Positions 51,742-61,074 of a stretch of DNA of 64,000 bases are shown piece by piece. This DNA comes from Streptacidiphilus albus JL83. Lineage in GTDB: Bacteria; Actinomycetota; Actinomycetes; Streptomycetales; Streptomycetaceae. The notes under the pieces were generated by a model. The model did no database searches. It worked only from the letters and a program-made list of their open reading frames with translations, and was not told the origin of the DNA. The stretch covers positions 3,916,017 through 3,980,016 of the forward strand of contig NZ_JQML01000001.1 in assembly GCF_000744705.1 (NCBI RefSeq). Direction: 5' to 3'. Position 1 is the first letter of the stretch, and each line of letters starts with the position of its first letter. The position numbers and the translations under genes are program-made.

Positions 51742-54441
51742 GTGAGTTCCACCGACCTCGTGTTCCGGATGCTGGGAGTCAACGAGGCCTCGAAGGTCTT
51801 CAGCGAGGTCTCGGCGTCCGCGCGGGAGACCGCCGCGGTCGTCGACGAGTCCAACGCGGCCATGGCCGACTCCTCGGAGGAGTCGGCGGCGAAGCAGGCC
51901 GAGGCCTCCGGCGCGCGCGACGAGGACGGGCTGCTGAACTCGGGGCCGATCCTGCTCGGCGTGGCGGCCGCCGCCGCCCTGGTCGGCGCGAAGTGCGTCG
52001 ACATGGCCGCCAAGTTCCAGACCGGCATGACCAGTCTGGTCACCGGGGCGGGCGAGTCGCAGAAGAACATCAAGATGGTCTCCGACGGCATCCTGAGCAT
52101 GGCCGTCGCGACGGGCACCTCGACGTCGCAGCTCACCGCCGGTATGTACATGATCGAGTCCGCCGGTTTCCACGGCGCGCAGGGGCTCACCGTGCTGCAG
52201 GCCGCGGCCGAGGGCGCCAAGGTCGGCAACGCGGACCTGTCGACGGTCGGCAACGCGCTGACCGACGTGCTGAACGACTACCACCTGCCGGCCTCCCAGG
52301 CGGTCGCGGTCACCGACGAACTGGTCAAGACGGTGGCCTCGGGCAAGACCACCATGGAGGAGCTCGGGAGCTCGCTGTCCAACGTCGTGCCGCTCGCCTC
52401 GAGCGCGCACATCGGCTTCGACCAGGTCGCCGGCGCGCTGGCCACGATGACCGGCCACGGGATGAGCGCGGACCAGGCCAGCCAGGACCTCGCGAACACC
52501 ATCCGCTCCCTGCAGAGTCCGAACTCGGTCGCGGTCAAGGAGATGCAGTCCCTCGGGCTGAGCAGTACCCAGGTCGCCCAGCAGCTCGGCAGCAAGGGCC
52601 TGACCGGGACGCTGGGGGAGCTCACCCAAGCGATTACCTCGCACATGGGCCCGGCCGGCACCGTGATCCAGAGCGCGTTCGCGAACTCGACCACGGCGGC
52701 CGCCGACGCCAAGACGATGATCGCCAGCATGCCCGCGCCGCTGGAGAAGCTAGCGCAGAGCTACCTGCAGGGCAGCATCACCAGCCAGCAGTGGACGACC
52801 GACCTCAAGGCCCTGGACCCGGTCAACAAAGGCCTCATGACGCAGTTCGGCTCCGTCGCCGACAAGGCCCACAGCTTCAACGACCTCCTGGCCAGCGGCG
52901 CGCCGGAAGCGCAGACCTACAACGCCGCGCTCGGCAAGATGGTCGGGGGCGCGACCGGGCTGACGACCGCGTTGATGCTGACCGGGGAGAACTCCAGCAC
53001 CTTCGCGGCGAACGTGAAGGGCATAGGGGCGGCCGCCACCGGCGCGGGCAAGAACGTCGACGGCTGGTCGCAGGTCACCCAGACTCTCGACTTCAAAATG
53101 TCCCAGGCCCGGGAGGTCGTCGAGACTCTCGGCATCAAGATCGGCATGATCCTGATGCCGGTGGTGAAGGACGCCGTCTCGGGGTTCACCTTCCTGGCCA
53201 CCGGCGCCGAGATCGTCGTCGGCTGGCTCGGCAAGCACAAGACCGTGGCCGAAGCGCTGGGCATCGGCATCGCCGCCGTGCTGCTACCCGCCCTGTGGGG
53301 CGTGGTGTCGGCGATGGGCGCCGCCGCCATCTCCGGCGCGGTCGTCGCCGCCGAGTTCCTGATCCCCATCGCCGTCGTCGCCGCCCTCGGCTACGGGATC
53401 CTCGAACTGATCAAGCACTGGGGTGATGTCGAACATGCTTTCGATATCGGTGTCGACTTCATCAAGGACCACTGGAAGGAACTGATCTCGGCTCTGCTGC
53501 CCGGAATCGGGATGATCATCGTCGGGGTGACCGACCTGGTCGAGCACTGGGGCGCGGTCGAGCACGACCTGGAGGCGATCTGGCACGACGCGGAGCGGGC
53601 CTTCGACGAGGCCTTCGTCGACCCGATCGAGGAATCCGCCCACGACCTGGAGGGCGCTCTCGACGACGGCCTCCACTTCTTCGAGACCCTGTTCACGCAC
53701 GACATCCCGTCCTGGTTCCAGGAGGGCGAGCGTCTCTTCGACGAGGCCTTCGTCGATCCCGTGGAGCAGACCGTCCGCGACCTGGAGCACGACTTCACCA
53801 ACGGGGTGCAGTTCTTCAAGACCCTGTTCACGCACGACATCCCGTCCTGGTTCCAGGAGGGCGAGCGTCTCTTCGACGAGGTGTTCGTCGACCCGGTCAT
53901 GGAGACGGTGACCGGCCTGGAGCATGGCTTCGAGGCCGTCTTCCACGGCATCTCCGGCTTCGTCTCCAGCGCCTTCGGGGACCTGCTCGGCATCGTCAAG
54001 GCACCGATCGACGGCGTGATCGGCCTGGTCGACGACGCCATCGGGTTCCTCGACGGCCTGCACGTCAGCATCCCGAGCTGGGTGCCCGTGGTCGGCGGCG
54101 ACTCGTTCGGGGTGTCGATCCCGAAGCTGCCGATGCTGGCGTCCGGCGGCCTGGTGATGCCGCAGCCCGGCGGCGTGCAGGTCACAGTCGCCGAGGCCGG
54201 GCAGGCCGAGATCGTCACGCCGCTGCCCGCGATGCAGGCCGCGATGACCGCAGCCCTGGTCGCCGCCGGCCGCACCACCGCTCCCGGCGGCGCGGCGGGC
54301 GGCGCCGGATCGAGTCCGGGCAACCCGCTGTACATGGAGCTGACCATCAAGTACCCCGACGGCCAGACCCTCGACAAGCAACTCGTCAAGTTCCTGCGCA
54401 ACGGCGGACGTCTGCAGTCCGTCGCGATGGCGACGGCCTGA
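51742..54441 (+). CDS. Tape measure protein
   Basis: An 899-residue tail tape measure. The N-terminal part is a typical phage TMP core (KFQTGMTSLVTGAGESQKNI, STVGNALTDVLNDYHLPASQ, MSADQASQDLANTI), followed by hydrophobic segments (VVSAMGAAAISGAVVAAEF) and repeated 45-residue units at about 651-740. Its length sets tail length. GTG 51742 with GGGGAGG upstream. Confidence 0.92.
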   Translation: MSSTDLVFRMLGVNEASKVFSEVSASARETAAVVDESNAAMADSSEESAAKQAEASGARDEDGLLNSGPILLGVAAAAALVGAKCVDMAAKFQTGMTSLVTGAGESQKNIKMVSDGILSMAVATGTSTSQLTAGMYMIESAGFHGAQGLTVLQAAAEGAKVGNADLSTVGNALTDVLNDYHLPASQAVAVTDELVKTVASGKTTMEELGSSLSNVVPLASSAHIGFDQVAGALATMTGHGMSADQASQDLANTIRSLQSPNSVAVKEMQSLGLSSTQVAQQLGSKGLTGTLGELTQAITSHMGPAGTVIQSAFANSTTAAADAKTMIASMPAPLEKLAQSYLQGSITSQQWTTDLKALDPVNKGLMTQFGSVADKAHSFNDLLASGAPEAQTYNAALGKMVGGATGLTTALMLTGENSSTFAANVKGIGAAATGAGKNVDGWSQVTQTLDFKMSQAREVVETLGIKIGMILMPVVKDAVSGFTFLATGAEIVVGWLGKHKTVAEALGIGIAAVLLPALWGVVSAMGAAAISGAVVAAEFLIPIAVVAALGYGILELIKHWGDVEHAFDIGVDFIKDHWKELISALLPGIGMIIVGVTDLVEHWGAVEHDLEAIWHDAERAFDEAFVDPIEESAHDLEGALDDGLHFFETLFTHDIPSWFQEGERLFDEAFVDPVEQTVRDLEHDFTNGVQFFKTLFTHDIPSWFQEGERLFDEVFVDPVMETVTGLEHGFEAVFHGISGFVSSAFGDLLGIVKAPIDGVIGLVDDAIGFLDGLHVSIPSWVPVVGGDSFGVSIPKLPMLASGGLVMPQPGGVQVTVAEAGQAEIVTPLPAMQAAMTAALVAAGRTTAPGGAAGGAGSSPGNPLYMELTIKYPDGQTLDKQLVKFLRNGGRLQSVAMATA
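53692..53961 (+). repeat. Tandem 135-bp repeats in the tape measure gene
   Basis: Two in-frame units of 135 bp (45 residues) share a DNA stretch that is identical for about 54 bases (from TTCACGCACGACATCCCGTC; at 53,692 and 53,827). A weaker earlier copy is visible just before. The repeated protein unit reads FTHDIPSWFQEGERLFDE then (A/V)FVDPV. Confidence 0.85.
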
Positions 54442-54442
54442 C

Positions 54443-56665
54443 ATGCCCAACATCACCCGCCTCGGCACCCGGCCGCTCCCGCGCAAGGCACACCCGCGCC
54501 TGCCCCGCCAGCTCCGCGGCGCCGTCCCCGTCGGCACCGGCGAGAGCCTCACCGTCGAGCTGGGCGGCTGGGCTTTCCAGCCGCGGGTGTACGTGGCGTG
54601 GGACGGCCCCTACGCAGCGGCGCCGGCGTGGATCGACGTCACCGAGATGGTCGACGTCACCGCCGGGATCACCATCACGACCGGCCGCGTCGACGGCCTG
54701 TCGGACGTCAACGCCTCGACGTGCACCCTGACCGTCGACAACTCCGACGGCCGCTGGACGCCGATGAACCCGTCCGGGGCGTGGGCCGGACTGATCCGCA
54801 AGGGAGCATGGCTGCGGGTCGACCTCATCCCGCTGTCCGGGACCGTCTCAAGGCGGTTCACCGGCTACCTCACCGGCCTGCCGACGACACTGACCGGCTT
54901 CTACGCCGACACGCAGATCACCGCGTCCGACATCATGGTCCTGGTCACGCAGGCCCCCAAGCTCCCGACGATGATCGCTTGCGAGTGGCTGTCCGACCCG
55001 GTCGGCGCGCAGTACATCGCCGGGTACTGGCAGCTGCACGAGCCCGCCGGCGCGACGTACTGCTCGGACCTGTCCGGCCGCGCGCCGGTCGGGGCGCAGG
55101 CCCTGCAGGTCCGCACGATCGGTGTCACCGCCGGCTCCGGTGTGACCTTCTCCAGTGCGGCCGCGCCCGGATTCGACGGCCAGTCCACGGCCGTGTTCGC
55201 GCCCTCCGGCGGCGCGATCGTGGTCTCCAGCGTCACCACCGGAGCGCACCCGAGCGGCTCGTACCTGCAGGGCTCCATCGCGATGTCCGGGTGCGCGCAG
55301 GTCACCTGCTGGATCCAGACCTCGACTCCGCTGCAGCCGGTGTGGTCCTGGTCCGACCCCGCCACCGGATACGTCCTGCAGCTGTCGATCGACTACGCGG
55401 GCTACCTGCGGGTGCTCCAGGGCCCGCTCGGGACGGGCACCGGCGTGGCCGCGTTCACCAGTCCCCAGCTGTCGAAGATCCCGCTGACCGACGGCGGCTG
55501 GCACCAGGTCTCGATCCGGCTGCAGACCGCGGCCGCCACCCCCGGCGGCTACGCGTTCTGCAGCGCTGTCGTCGACGGCCAGCCCGGCTACAACTTCTTC
55601 GGCAGCAACGCCGCGTCGACCGGGTTCGCGCCGAGCCCCACGCTCACCCGGTTCCTGCTCGGCGGCGCCGAGGGCTGGCTCGCCGCCAACACCCCGTCGA
55701 ACCTGTCGATGTTCACCGGTGCGCTCAGCGACTTCGTCGTCCACAGCCTGCCGTCGTCGACCATCAACCCGAACTGGAACTCGCCGGCGGTCGCTGCGAT
55801 CACCGGCCACTCCGGCGAGTCGACCGGGCTGCGCGTCTCACGACTGGTGGCCTACGCGGGCCTGCCCGCGCCCGAGACGGCCGTCACCCCGCCCGGGACC
55901 GGCCTCACGCTCTACCAGCCCACCCTGGGCACCACCACCGCGGTGAACCTCGGGCCGACCGCGCACCCCGCCGGCGTGCAGACCGTCTACAACCAGAACG
56001 CGCTCGAAATGCTGCGGCAGGTCGCGCGCACCGAGAACATGCCGCTGTTCGTGGACGCCTACGGCCGGCTCACCCTGCAGGCCTCGACGATCCGCGAGAA
56101 CGCGACCGCCTCGGTCACCCTCAGCTCCTCGACCGACCTGGACCCGTCGACCGCCTGGACCGACGACTTCCAGTACACCGTCAACCAGGGGCAGGTCACG
56201 CCCTCCGGCCAGTCACAGGTCACCGTCAACCTCGGCGGCGGCACCAGCCAGGCCCTGTTCGGCGTCTACCCCACGCAGATCGACACCGCCAGCCTCAACG
56301 CCCTGGAGGCCGCGAGCCTGGGCGCCGCCCTGGTCGCCGCCAGCGCGAACCCGCCACCGCGTATCGCGCCGCTGGCGGTCGAAGCCGCGACGCTCGCGCA
56401 GCGCCCCGGCTACGGGGCCGCCTGGTACGACGCCGTCCTCGCCCTCACCGTCTCCAGCGCCGTCGCCGTCAACAACTGGGTCGAGCAGTCGCCGTACGGC
56501 GCCGGCGGATCGAGCCTGCACCTGATCGAGGGATGGACCGAGACGATCGGCGAAGGCACCCACCTGATCGCCTGGGCGACGTCGCCCGCCCGCGCCCCCA
56601 CCTACCAGTGCGACTCGGCCACGCTCGGCCTAGTCGACACCCCCGGCATCACCCTGGCCTACTGA
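54443..56665 (+). CDS. Minor tail protein with LamG-like domain
   Basis: A 740-residue tail protein. The N-terminal ~150 residues resemble tail hub modules (DVTEMVDVTAGITITTGRVD). Residues about 276-436 form a LamG/concanavalin-like jelly roll (LTDGGWHQVSIRLQ, LSMFTGALSDFVVHS) that may bind carbohydrate. The C-terminal part returns to tail-protein type sequence (NQNALEMLRQVARTENMPLF). It may contact the host surface. Confidence 0.75.
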   Translation: MPNITRLGTRPLPRKAHPRLPRQLRGAVPVGTGESLTVELGGWAFQPRVYVAWDGPYAAAPAWIDVTEMVDVTAGITITTGRVDGLSDVNASTCTLTVDNSDGRWTPMNPSGAWAGLIRKGAWLRVDLIPLSGTVSRRFTGYLTGLPTTLTGFYADTQITASDIMVLVTQAPKLPTMIACEWLSDPVGAQYIAGYWQLHEPAGATYCSDLSGRAPVGAQALQVRTIGVTAGSGVTFSSAAAPGFDGQSTAVFAPSGGAIVVSSVTTGAHPSGSYLQGSIAMSGCAQVTCWIQTSTPLQPVWSWSDPATGYVLQLSIDYAGYLRVLQGPLGTGTGVAAFTSPQLSKIPLTDGGWHQVSIRLQTAAATPGGYAFCSAVVDGQPGYNFFGSNAASTGFAPSPTLTRFLLGGAEGWLAANTPSNLSMFTGALSDFVVHSLPSSTINPNWNSPAVAAITGHSGESTGLRVSRLVAYAGLPAPETAVTPPGTGLTLYQPTLGTTTAVNLGPTAHPAGVQTVYNQNALEMLRQVARTENMPLFVDAYGRLTLQASTIRENATASVTLSSSTDLDPSTAWTDDFQYTVNQGQVTPSGQSQVTVNLGGGTSQALFGVYPTQIDTASLNALEAASLGAALVAASANPPPRIAPLAVEAATLAQRPGYGAAWYDAVLALTVSSAVAVNNWVEQSPYGAGGSSLHLIEGWTETIGEGTHLIAWATSPARAPTYQCDSATLGLVDTPGITLAY

Positions 56666-56677
56666 GGAGGACGACGC

Positions 56678-57214
56678 ATGGCCCGCACGCTGCCCACGAT
56701 GCCCTCCTGGAGCGCGGCCCAGGAGATCACCTCGACCCTGCTCAACCAGATCACGACCTACACCCAGTACATGTCCAGCCCGCCCTCGTTCCGAGCCGAG
56801 CAGCACACCACGCAGAGCATCACGACCGGCGGGACCGGGCAGCAGATCACCTGCGACACCGTCATCCACGACTCGGATTCCGGCCTGAGCGCGGTGAGCC
56901 CGTACCCCTACGTGGTGCCGGTCGCCGGAATCTGGGACCTCTCCGGCGCCGTCGGCCTGGCCGCCAACGCCACCGGCGCCCGGCTCCCGTTCCTGACCCA
57001 GAACGGCACGACGATCAACGGGAGCGGGCCGTTGGCGATCACCTCGGCCAACACCGCCCTGTGGAACGTCTTGGCCAGCGGCGTGCCGCTGAACGTCGGC
57101 GACATCATCGGCCTGTGGATCATCCAGACATCCGGCAGCACCCTGTCGACCGCCCCGGTCGGAGGCCAGTCCTCCTGGTTCGCCGGCCGCCTCGTCTCCC
57201 TCCAGAACCCGTGA
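56678..57214 (+). CDS. Minor tail or fiber protein
   Basis: A 178-residue beta-rich protein (RAEQHTTQSITTGGTGQQIT, YVVPVAGIWDLSGAVGLAAN) of the kind found at phage tail tips, with a C1q-like fold pattern. ATG 56678 with GAGGAGG upstream. Receptor binding is an inference. Confidence 0.62.
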   Translation: MARTLPTMPSWSAAQEITSTLLNQITTYTQYMSSPPSFRAEQHTTQSITTGGTGQQITCDTVIHDSDSGLSAVSPYPYVVPVAGIWDLSGAVGLAANATGARLPFLTQNGTTINGSGPLAITSANTALWNVLASGVPLNVGDIIGLWIIQTSGSTLSTAPVGGQSSWFAGRLVSLQNP

Positions 57215-57227
57215 CAAGGAGAACCTC

Positions 57228-58061
57228 ATGACCATCCCCGGCATCGACGTCGCCAGCTACCAGGGCCCGGCGCCCGATCTGACAGGGTCCGCCTTCGTCG
57301 TGATCAAGGCCACCGAGGGCACCAGCGTGCTCAACGACGAGCAGGCCACCCAGGCCGCGCACGCCCGCGCGGCCGACGCGCTGCTCGGCTTCTACCACTT
57401 CCTTCACCCTGGCGACATCGCCGCCCAGGCCGCTTACTTCGTGGCCCAGGCCGCGTCGGTGGCGGGCGACACCCTGTGGATCGACTGGGAGACGACCGAG
57501 GACGGCACCTACGCCAGCTGCGCCGAGAAAGACGCGATGATCGCCGCGGTGAAGGGCCTGCGGCCGGGCCACCGCGTGGGGCTGTACTGCAACCTGGACT
57601 TCTGGAAGAGCATCGACACCACCAGCGACTGCGGCGACGCCCTGTGGATCGCGGACCCGAGCTCGCCGGCCGGGCGCCCGGCGGTCGAGCACCCGTGGAC
57701 GCTCCACCAGTACGGCCTCGCCGGCGGCATCGACCGGGACGTCGCCAACTTCCCGACCGCCGAGGCCATGCGGGAGTGGGCGAACCCGGCCGCGCCGAAG
57801 CCGCCCGCGCCGGTGTACCAGCCGTTCCCGGGGGCGTCGTGGTTCCGGGAGGGCAGGGTGTCGCCGATCGTCGGGCGGATGCATGAGCGCCTGGTCGCCG
57901 AGGGCTGCGACCGCTACCACTCCAGCCTCGCCAAGGACCTCATCGGGCCCGGTGACGTCCGCTCGTACGAGGCCTGGCAGGCGAAGTGCGGCTTCACCGG
58001 CGAGGCGGCGACCTGGCCGCCCGGGCCGGAGAGCTGGGACCGGCTGCACGTCCCGGCGTAG
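57228..58061 (+). CDS. GH25 endolysin with C-terminal binding domain
   Basis: A 277-residue lysin. The GH25 lysozyme domain (about 1-190) shows IPGIDVASYQGP with Asp7, and IDWETTEDG with the catalytic Asp86 and Glu88, plus VVIKATEGT. It should cut between N-acetylmuramic acid and N-acetylglucosamine in host peptidoglycan. Residues about 200-277 look like a peptidoglycan-binding domain (WFREGRVSPIVGRMHERLV). No signal peptide, so a holin is needed. ATG 57228 with AAGGAG upstream. Confidence 0.9.
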   Translation: MTIPGIDVASYQGPAPDLTGSAFVVIKATEGTSVLNDEQATQAAHARAADALLGFYHFLHPGDIAAQAAYFVAQAASVAGDTLWIDWETTEDGTYASCAEKDAMIAAVKGLRPGHRVGLYCNLDFWKSIDTTSDCGDALWIADPSSPAGRPAVEHPWTLHQYGLAGGIDRDVANFPTAEAMREWANPAAPKPPAPVYQPFPGASWFREGRVSPIVGRMHERLVAEGCDRYHSSLAKDLIGPGDVRSYEAWQAKCGFTGEAATWPPGPESWDRLHVPA

Positions 58062-58096
58062 TCGCACACCGCATAGACCAAGGGCAGGGGGAACAG

Positions 58097-58414
58097 ATGA
58101 ACGGTTTGATCGGACTGTGGGCAGGTGGCGCCGGGGCGCTGGGCGCGTCCGGCGCGGTGCTGGGCTGGGTCGCGCGGGCCTCCGGACGGATGCACCACAC
58201 AGGTGAAGTGGTGGAACGGATCGAGCGGCTCCTGGAGCCCGAAGGCGACGCACCCGGGCTCGGCGAGAGGCTGCGAGCGCTGGAGAGCGGGCAGCGCCGG
58301 ATCGAGGCTCAACTCAAGCCGAACGGCGGCGCGTCCGCCCGGGACGCGATCAACAGGTTGGAGGCCGGGCTGAGAGACGTGGCCGCGCGCTTGCCGCCGA
58401 CTCCGCCACCGTGA
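58097..58414 (+). CDS. Holin-like membrane protein
   Basis: A 105-residue protein with one N-terminal membrane helix (LIGLWAGGAGALGASGAVLG) and a charged helical tail. It directly follows the endolysin gene. This fits the small single-helix holins of actinophages, but no family match is certain. Confidence 0.6.
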   Translation: MNGLIGLWAGGAGALGASGAVLGWVARASGRMHHTGEVVERIERLLEPEGDAPGLGERLRALESGQRRIEAQLKPNGGASARDAINRLEAGLRDVAARLPPTPPP

Positions 58415-58489
58415 TCTGCAGTTCCCCGGTGATCAAGCGATCCCCCCGTGCATGATGAGCCGTCAAATCTTCTCTGACCGGGGGGTCAC

Positions 58490-58870
58490 ATGGATCTCAG
58501 CCGTCTCAACCCGTATTCGCCGGCCTCGAAGGCGGCACCGGCCGGGACGTACATCAACCGGGCCCTCCGCGGGGCCCGCACGAGCGCGGACCAGCTCGCC
58601 GCCGCCGGATGGACGGCGACGATCGAGAACGGCGCCAACGTCGGAAGCAGGATCACCGCGACCCGGGTCCTGGCCGTCGGCGTCCTCGCCGCCGGCGCAC
58701 GCAAGACGACCGGCGACCAGTACGTACTGTTCACATCGCCGGACGGGACGCAGCAGGAGATGGCCACCGTGCCCGCACGCCTGGAGAAGTCGATCCGCCA
58801 GTGGGTCCTCCTCTACGCCAAGAAGCGCGCCCAAGCGGCACCGACCGGCACCGGTCGACACCGCGGCTGA
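58490..58870 (+). CDS. Hypothetical protein after the lysis genes
   Basis: A 126-residue protein with a beta-alpha pattern (GWTATIENGANVGSRITATR). Not recognised. ATG 58490 follows GGGGGGTCAC. The codon use fits the rest of the phage. It is the last rightward gene before the minus-strand pair. Confidence 0.6.
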   Translation: MDLSRLNPYSPASKAAPAGTYINRALRGARTSADQLAAAGWTATIENGANVGSRITATRVLAVGVLAAGARKTTGDQYVLFTSPDGTQQEMATVPARLEKSIRQWVLLYAKKRAQAAPTGTGRHRG

Positions 58871-58926
58871 CCTCCTACCGCTGGCCCGTGTCCTCAACCT
58901 GCCGCGAGACACGGGCAGCAGGGCGG

Positions 58927-59904
58927 TCAGCAGCCACCGCTGTGGCGTACCTGGGCAGCAGTGCCCGCCGTCGGACGGCCAGGGTCGGCCTCCATGCTGG
59001 CAGCCACGCACCGGAAGCCGGTGTCGTCGTCGCACATCGTCGCCAGGGCATCGTTGACGGTCGCCGGCGCGCAGCGGTCGAACGGGCTTGTCCAGGCCCC
59101 GCCTCGTAGCTCATGCCGCCCTATCTCCGACGCGGACGACAGCCACTCCCAGACGTTGCCACACATGTCGAACACGCCGTACGGGCTGACGCCGGAGCGG
59201 TAACGGCTGACGGGCGTCGTGGCCTTGATGCCCGATTCGCGGACGTTGCACTTCGCGAACGTTATGCCGTTGCCCCAGGGGTAGGTACTACCTGTCTGTC
59301 CGCGTGCGGCTTTCTCCCACTGTCGTGCGGTCGGAAGCTCCTTCCCCGCCCATTGGGCGTAGCTTGCGGCAGCGTGCCAGTCGACGTACACCACCGGGTG
59401 ATCAGCGAGGGTTTCCGGGTATCGGCCGTCCTCCCAGTGGTACGGCGGCTTCGCCCTGGTCGCCGTAACGAACGTCGCGTAGTCGCGGTTCGTGACCGGG
59501 AACGTGTCGATCCAGAAGTCGGCAACGTACAGTGACCGGCCTTCGTCTCCGGCGAGGAATCTTCCTTCCGGGATGTGGAGCATCAGTCGGCCGTCACCGG
59601 GGTGTCGTCGCTGCTCGTCCACAGCGGTGGACTGTGCCTCGTCGGCGATGATCCCGGTAGAGCTGCCGTCCACCAGGGCGTTGAAGCGCGCCTGGGCGTC
59701 GGGCAGCGCGATCTGCAGCATCGTGTCGAGGGACTGCTGGTTGCCCATTCGGATGCGGGTCTCCTCGGCGCCCTTTTCCCAGCGGCTGACCATGTTCGTA
59801 GAGACCTGCAGGGATTTCGCGAATTCAGTGACCGTCAGCCGCAGCGCAACCCGTAACGCTCGCGTCTCGCGGCCTGTCCATTCGGTGACCAGGACCCCCG
59901 TCAT
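58927..59904 (-). CDS. XRE HTH fused to a formylglycine-generating-enzyme-like domain
   Basis: A 325-residue protein. Residues about 10-55 form an XRE helix-turn-helix (LRLTVTEFAKSLQVSTNMVS). Residues about 110-310 form a FGE/SUMF1-type fold (YVADFWIDTFPVTNRDYATF, PVVYVDWHAAASYAQWAGKE, LPTARQWEKAARG, YPWGN, GVFDMCGNVWEWLS, RGGAWTSPFDRC). Only the second of the two copper-binding cysteines of real formylglycine-generating enzymes is present; the first position is Ser. So a sulfatase-activating role is unlikely; a sensor, lectin-like or EgtB/PvdO-type role is possible. ATG 59904 with GAGGAGA. In operon with the aminotransferase. Confidence 0.82.
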   Translation of the reverse strand: MTGVLVTEWTGRETRALRVALRLTVTEFAKSLQVSTNMVSRWEKGAEETRIRMGNQQSLDTMLQIALPDAQARFNALVDGSSTGIIADEAQSTAVDEQRRHPGDGRLMLHIPEGRFLAGDEGRSLYVADFWIDTFPVTNRDYATFVTATRAKPPYHWEDGRYPETLADHPVVYVDWHAAASYAQWAGKELPTARQWEKAARGQTGSTYPWGNGITFAKCNVRESGIKATTPVSRYRSGVSPYGVFDMCGNVWEWLSSASEIGRHELRGGAWTSPFDRCAPATVNDALATMCDDDTGFRCVAASMEADPGRPTAGTAAQVRHSGGC

Positions 59905-59914
59905 CGTGATCTCC

Positions 59915-60712
59915 TCAGAACAGTGGTTCGCCGGGGATGTTCGCATAGGCCACGCCGAGGGCGGCCAGGGCCGGATGCTGGTCGTCGAGTTCGAGCGTGC
60001 CGATACGGCTGATGGGCCGCACGCCGATGGAAGTGTTCGTCGCGAATGCGGCGGCCATGCTGCGGAGGTCGTCGCGGCACACCGGTGCCACGATGTGCGC
60101 GCCATTTTCCTGCAGGAGACGCATCGTCACGCCGTCCAGGACATCAGCCTTGGGCCAGACGACATGCCCTTCGGCGTCCACGAACCCGATGTTCCAGGTC
60201 GCGCCTTCGGACACGAGGCCATCGGCGCCCACGAACAGCACATCGGCGAAGCCGGCGCGCTGCGCCTGGCGCCGGTAGTACATGGTGGCGAACAGCCCGA
60301 TGTGCTTGACCTCGGGCACCTCGCGTTGATACTCCGCCACGGCTACGGTCAGCGGCGGGAGCTGCTCGATTGCTGCTGGCCGGGTGGTCACGAAGATCTG
60401 CGGGGCAGCATCGCTGCCGGGGTGGCCCATTTCGAGGCCGGGGTCATAGACGGTGACGCGGATCGTGTAGGAGCCGCTGGAGCTACGGCCGTCGTCGGTG
60501 ACCGCTTGGCGGATCAGGTCTAGGGTCCGCTCGACGTCCAGGCGCGTGTTGAAGACCTGGGCGCAGTTCTCGACGAGCCGGTCCAGGTGGAGCGACAGTC
60601 CTCGGACGTGCCCGTCGTCGACGCGCATGGACGTGAAATGGCCGAGGTTGACGAGTCCTAGGGTGACCAGGTCGGATTCGCTGGGGACACGGCCGTTGAG
60701 TTGAGGTGGCAT
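59915..60712 (-). CDS. Class IV PLP-dependent aminotransferase
   Basis: A 265-residue fold type IV enzyme. The PLP lysine is in VPEVKHIGLFATMYYRRQ and the phosphate-binding region VSEGATWNIGFV follows, as in branched-chain aminotransferase and aminodeoxychorismate lyase relatives. Substrate unknown. It ends ten bases before the start of the FGE-like gene on the same strand. ATG 60712 has no ribosome site, so translation may be leaderless. Both genes lie on the minus strand against the late genes, as expected for morons. Confidence 0.82.
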   Translation of the reverse strand: MPPQLNGRVPSESDLVTLGLVNLGHFTSMRVDDGHVRGLSLHLDRLVENCAQVFNTRLDVERTLDLIRQAVTDDGRSSSGSYTIRVTVYDPGLEMGHPGSDAAPQIFVTTRPAAIEQLPPLTVAVAEYQREVPEVKHIGLFATMYYRRQAQRAGFADVLFVGADGLVSEGATWNIGFVDAEGHVVWPKADVLDGVTMRLLQENGAHIVAPVCRDDLRSMAAAFATNTSIGVRPISRIGTLELDDQHPALAALGVAYANIPGEPLF

Positions 60713-60888
60713 GACTGTGAGTGTCCCAGTTTTTGGGCACGACGTCAGTCCCCAGGACGGCCAAGTGGTAGGAAAGTTGTGCCCTAGTTGAGGTTTGATT
60801 GGTGGCTGCCTGACGGGGAGCGAGCGACGATGAATCAACGCGCCACGCAGAGTGGCGATTGGATCACCTGGCGATGCAACGAGGCTCC

Positions 60889-61074
60889 ATGTCCGAGATT
60901 CAGCAGTCCCCGGCCTACACTGACGACCAGCTCCACGGCCGCGCCTGCATTGTGTGTGGCCTTACTGATAGCGATCTTCTGCCGTTCGGACACGTCCCCT
61001 CCGAGGTCCGGCCCGGGCAGAGCCTAGTGTGGGCTGTCGTCGCCTGCCCGGAGCACCGGGGCGGAACGTCATGA
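60889..61074 (+). CDS. Small zinc-finger-like protein
   Basis: A 61-residue protein with CIVC, then HVPSE and CPEH, a likely zinc site. ATG 60889 follows GAGGC. It overlaps the next gene (ATGA). Not recognised. Confidence 0.58.
   Translation: MSEIQQSPAYTDDQLHGRACIVCGLTDSDLLPFGHVPSEVRPGQSLVWAVVACPEHRGGTS

Noticed and set aside
58927..59904. True formylglycine-generating enzyme that activates sulfatases
   Set aside because: One of the two copper-binding cysteines is missing and no sulfatase lies nearby.
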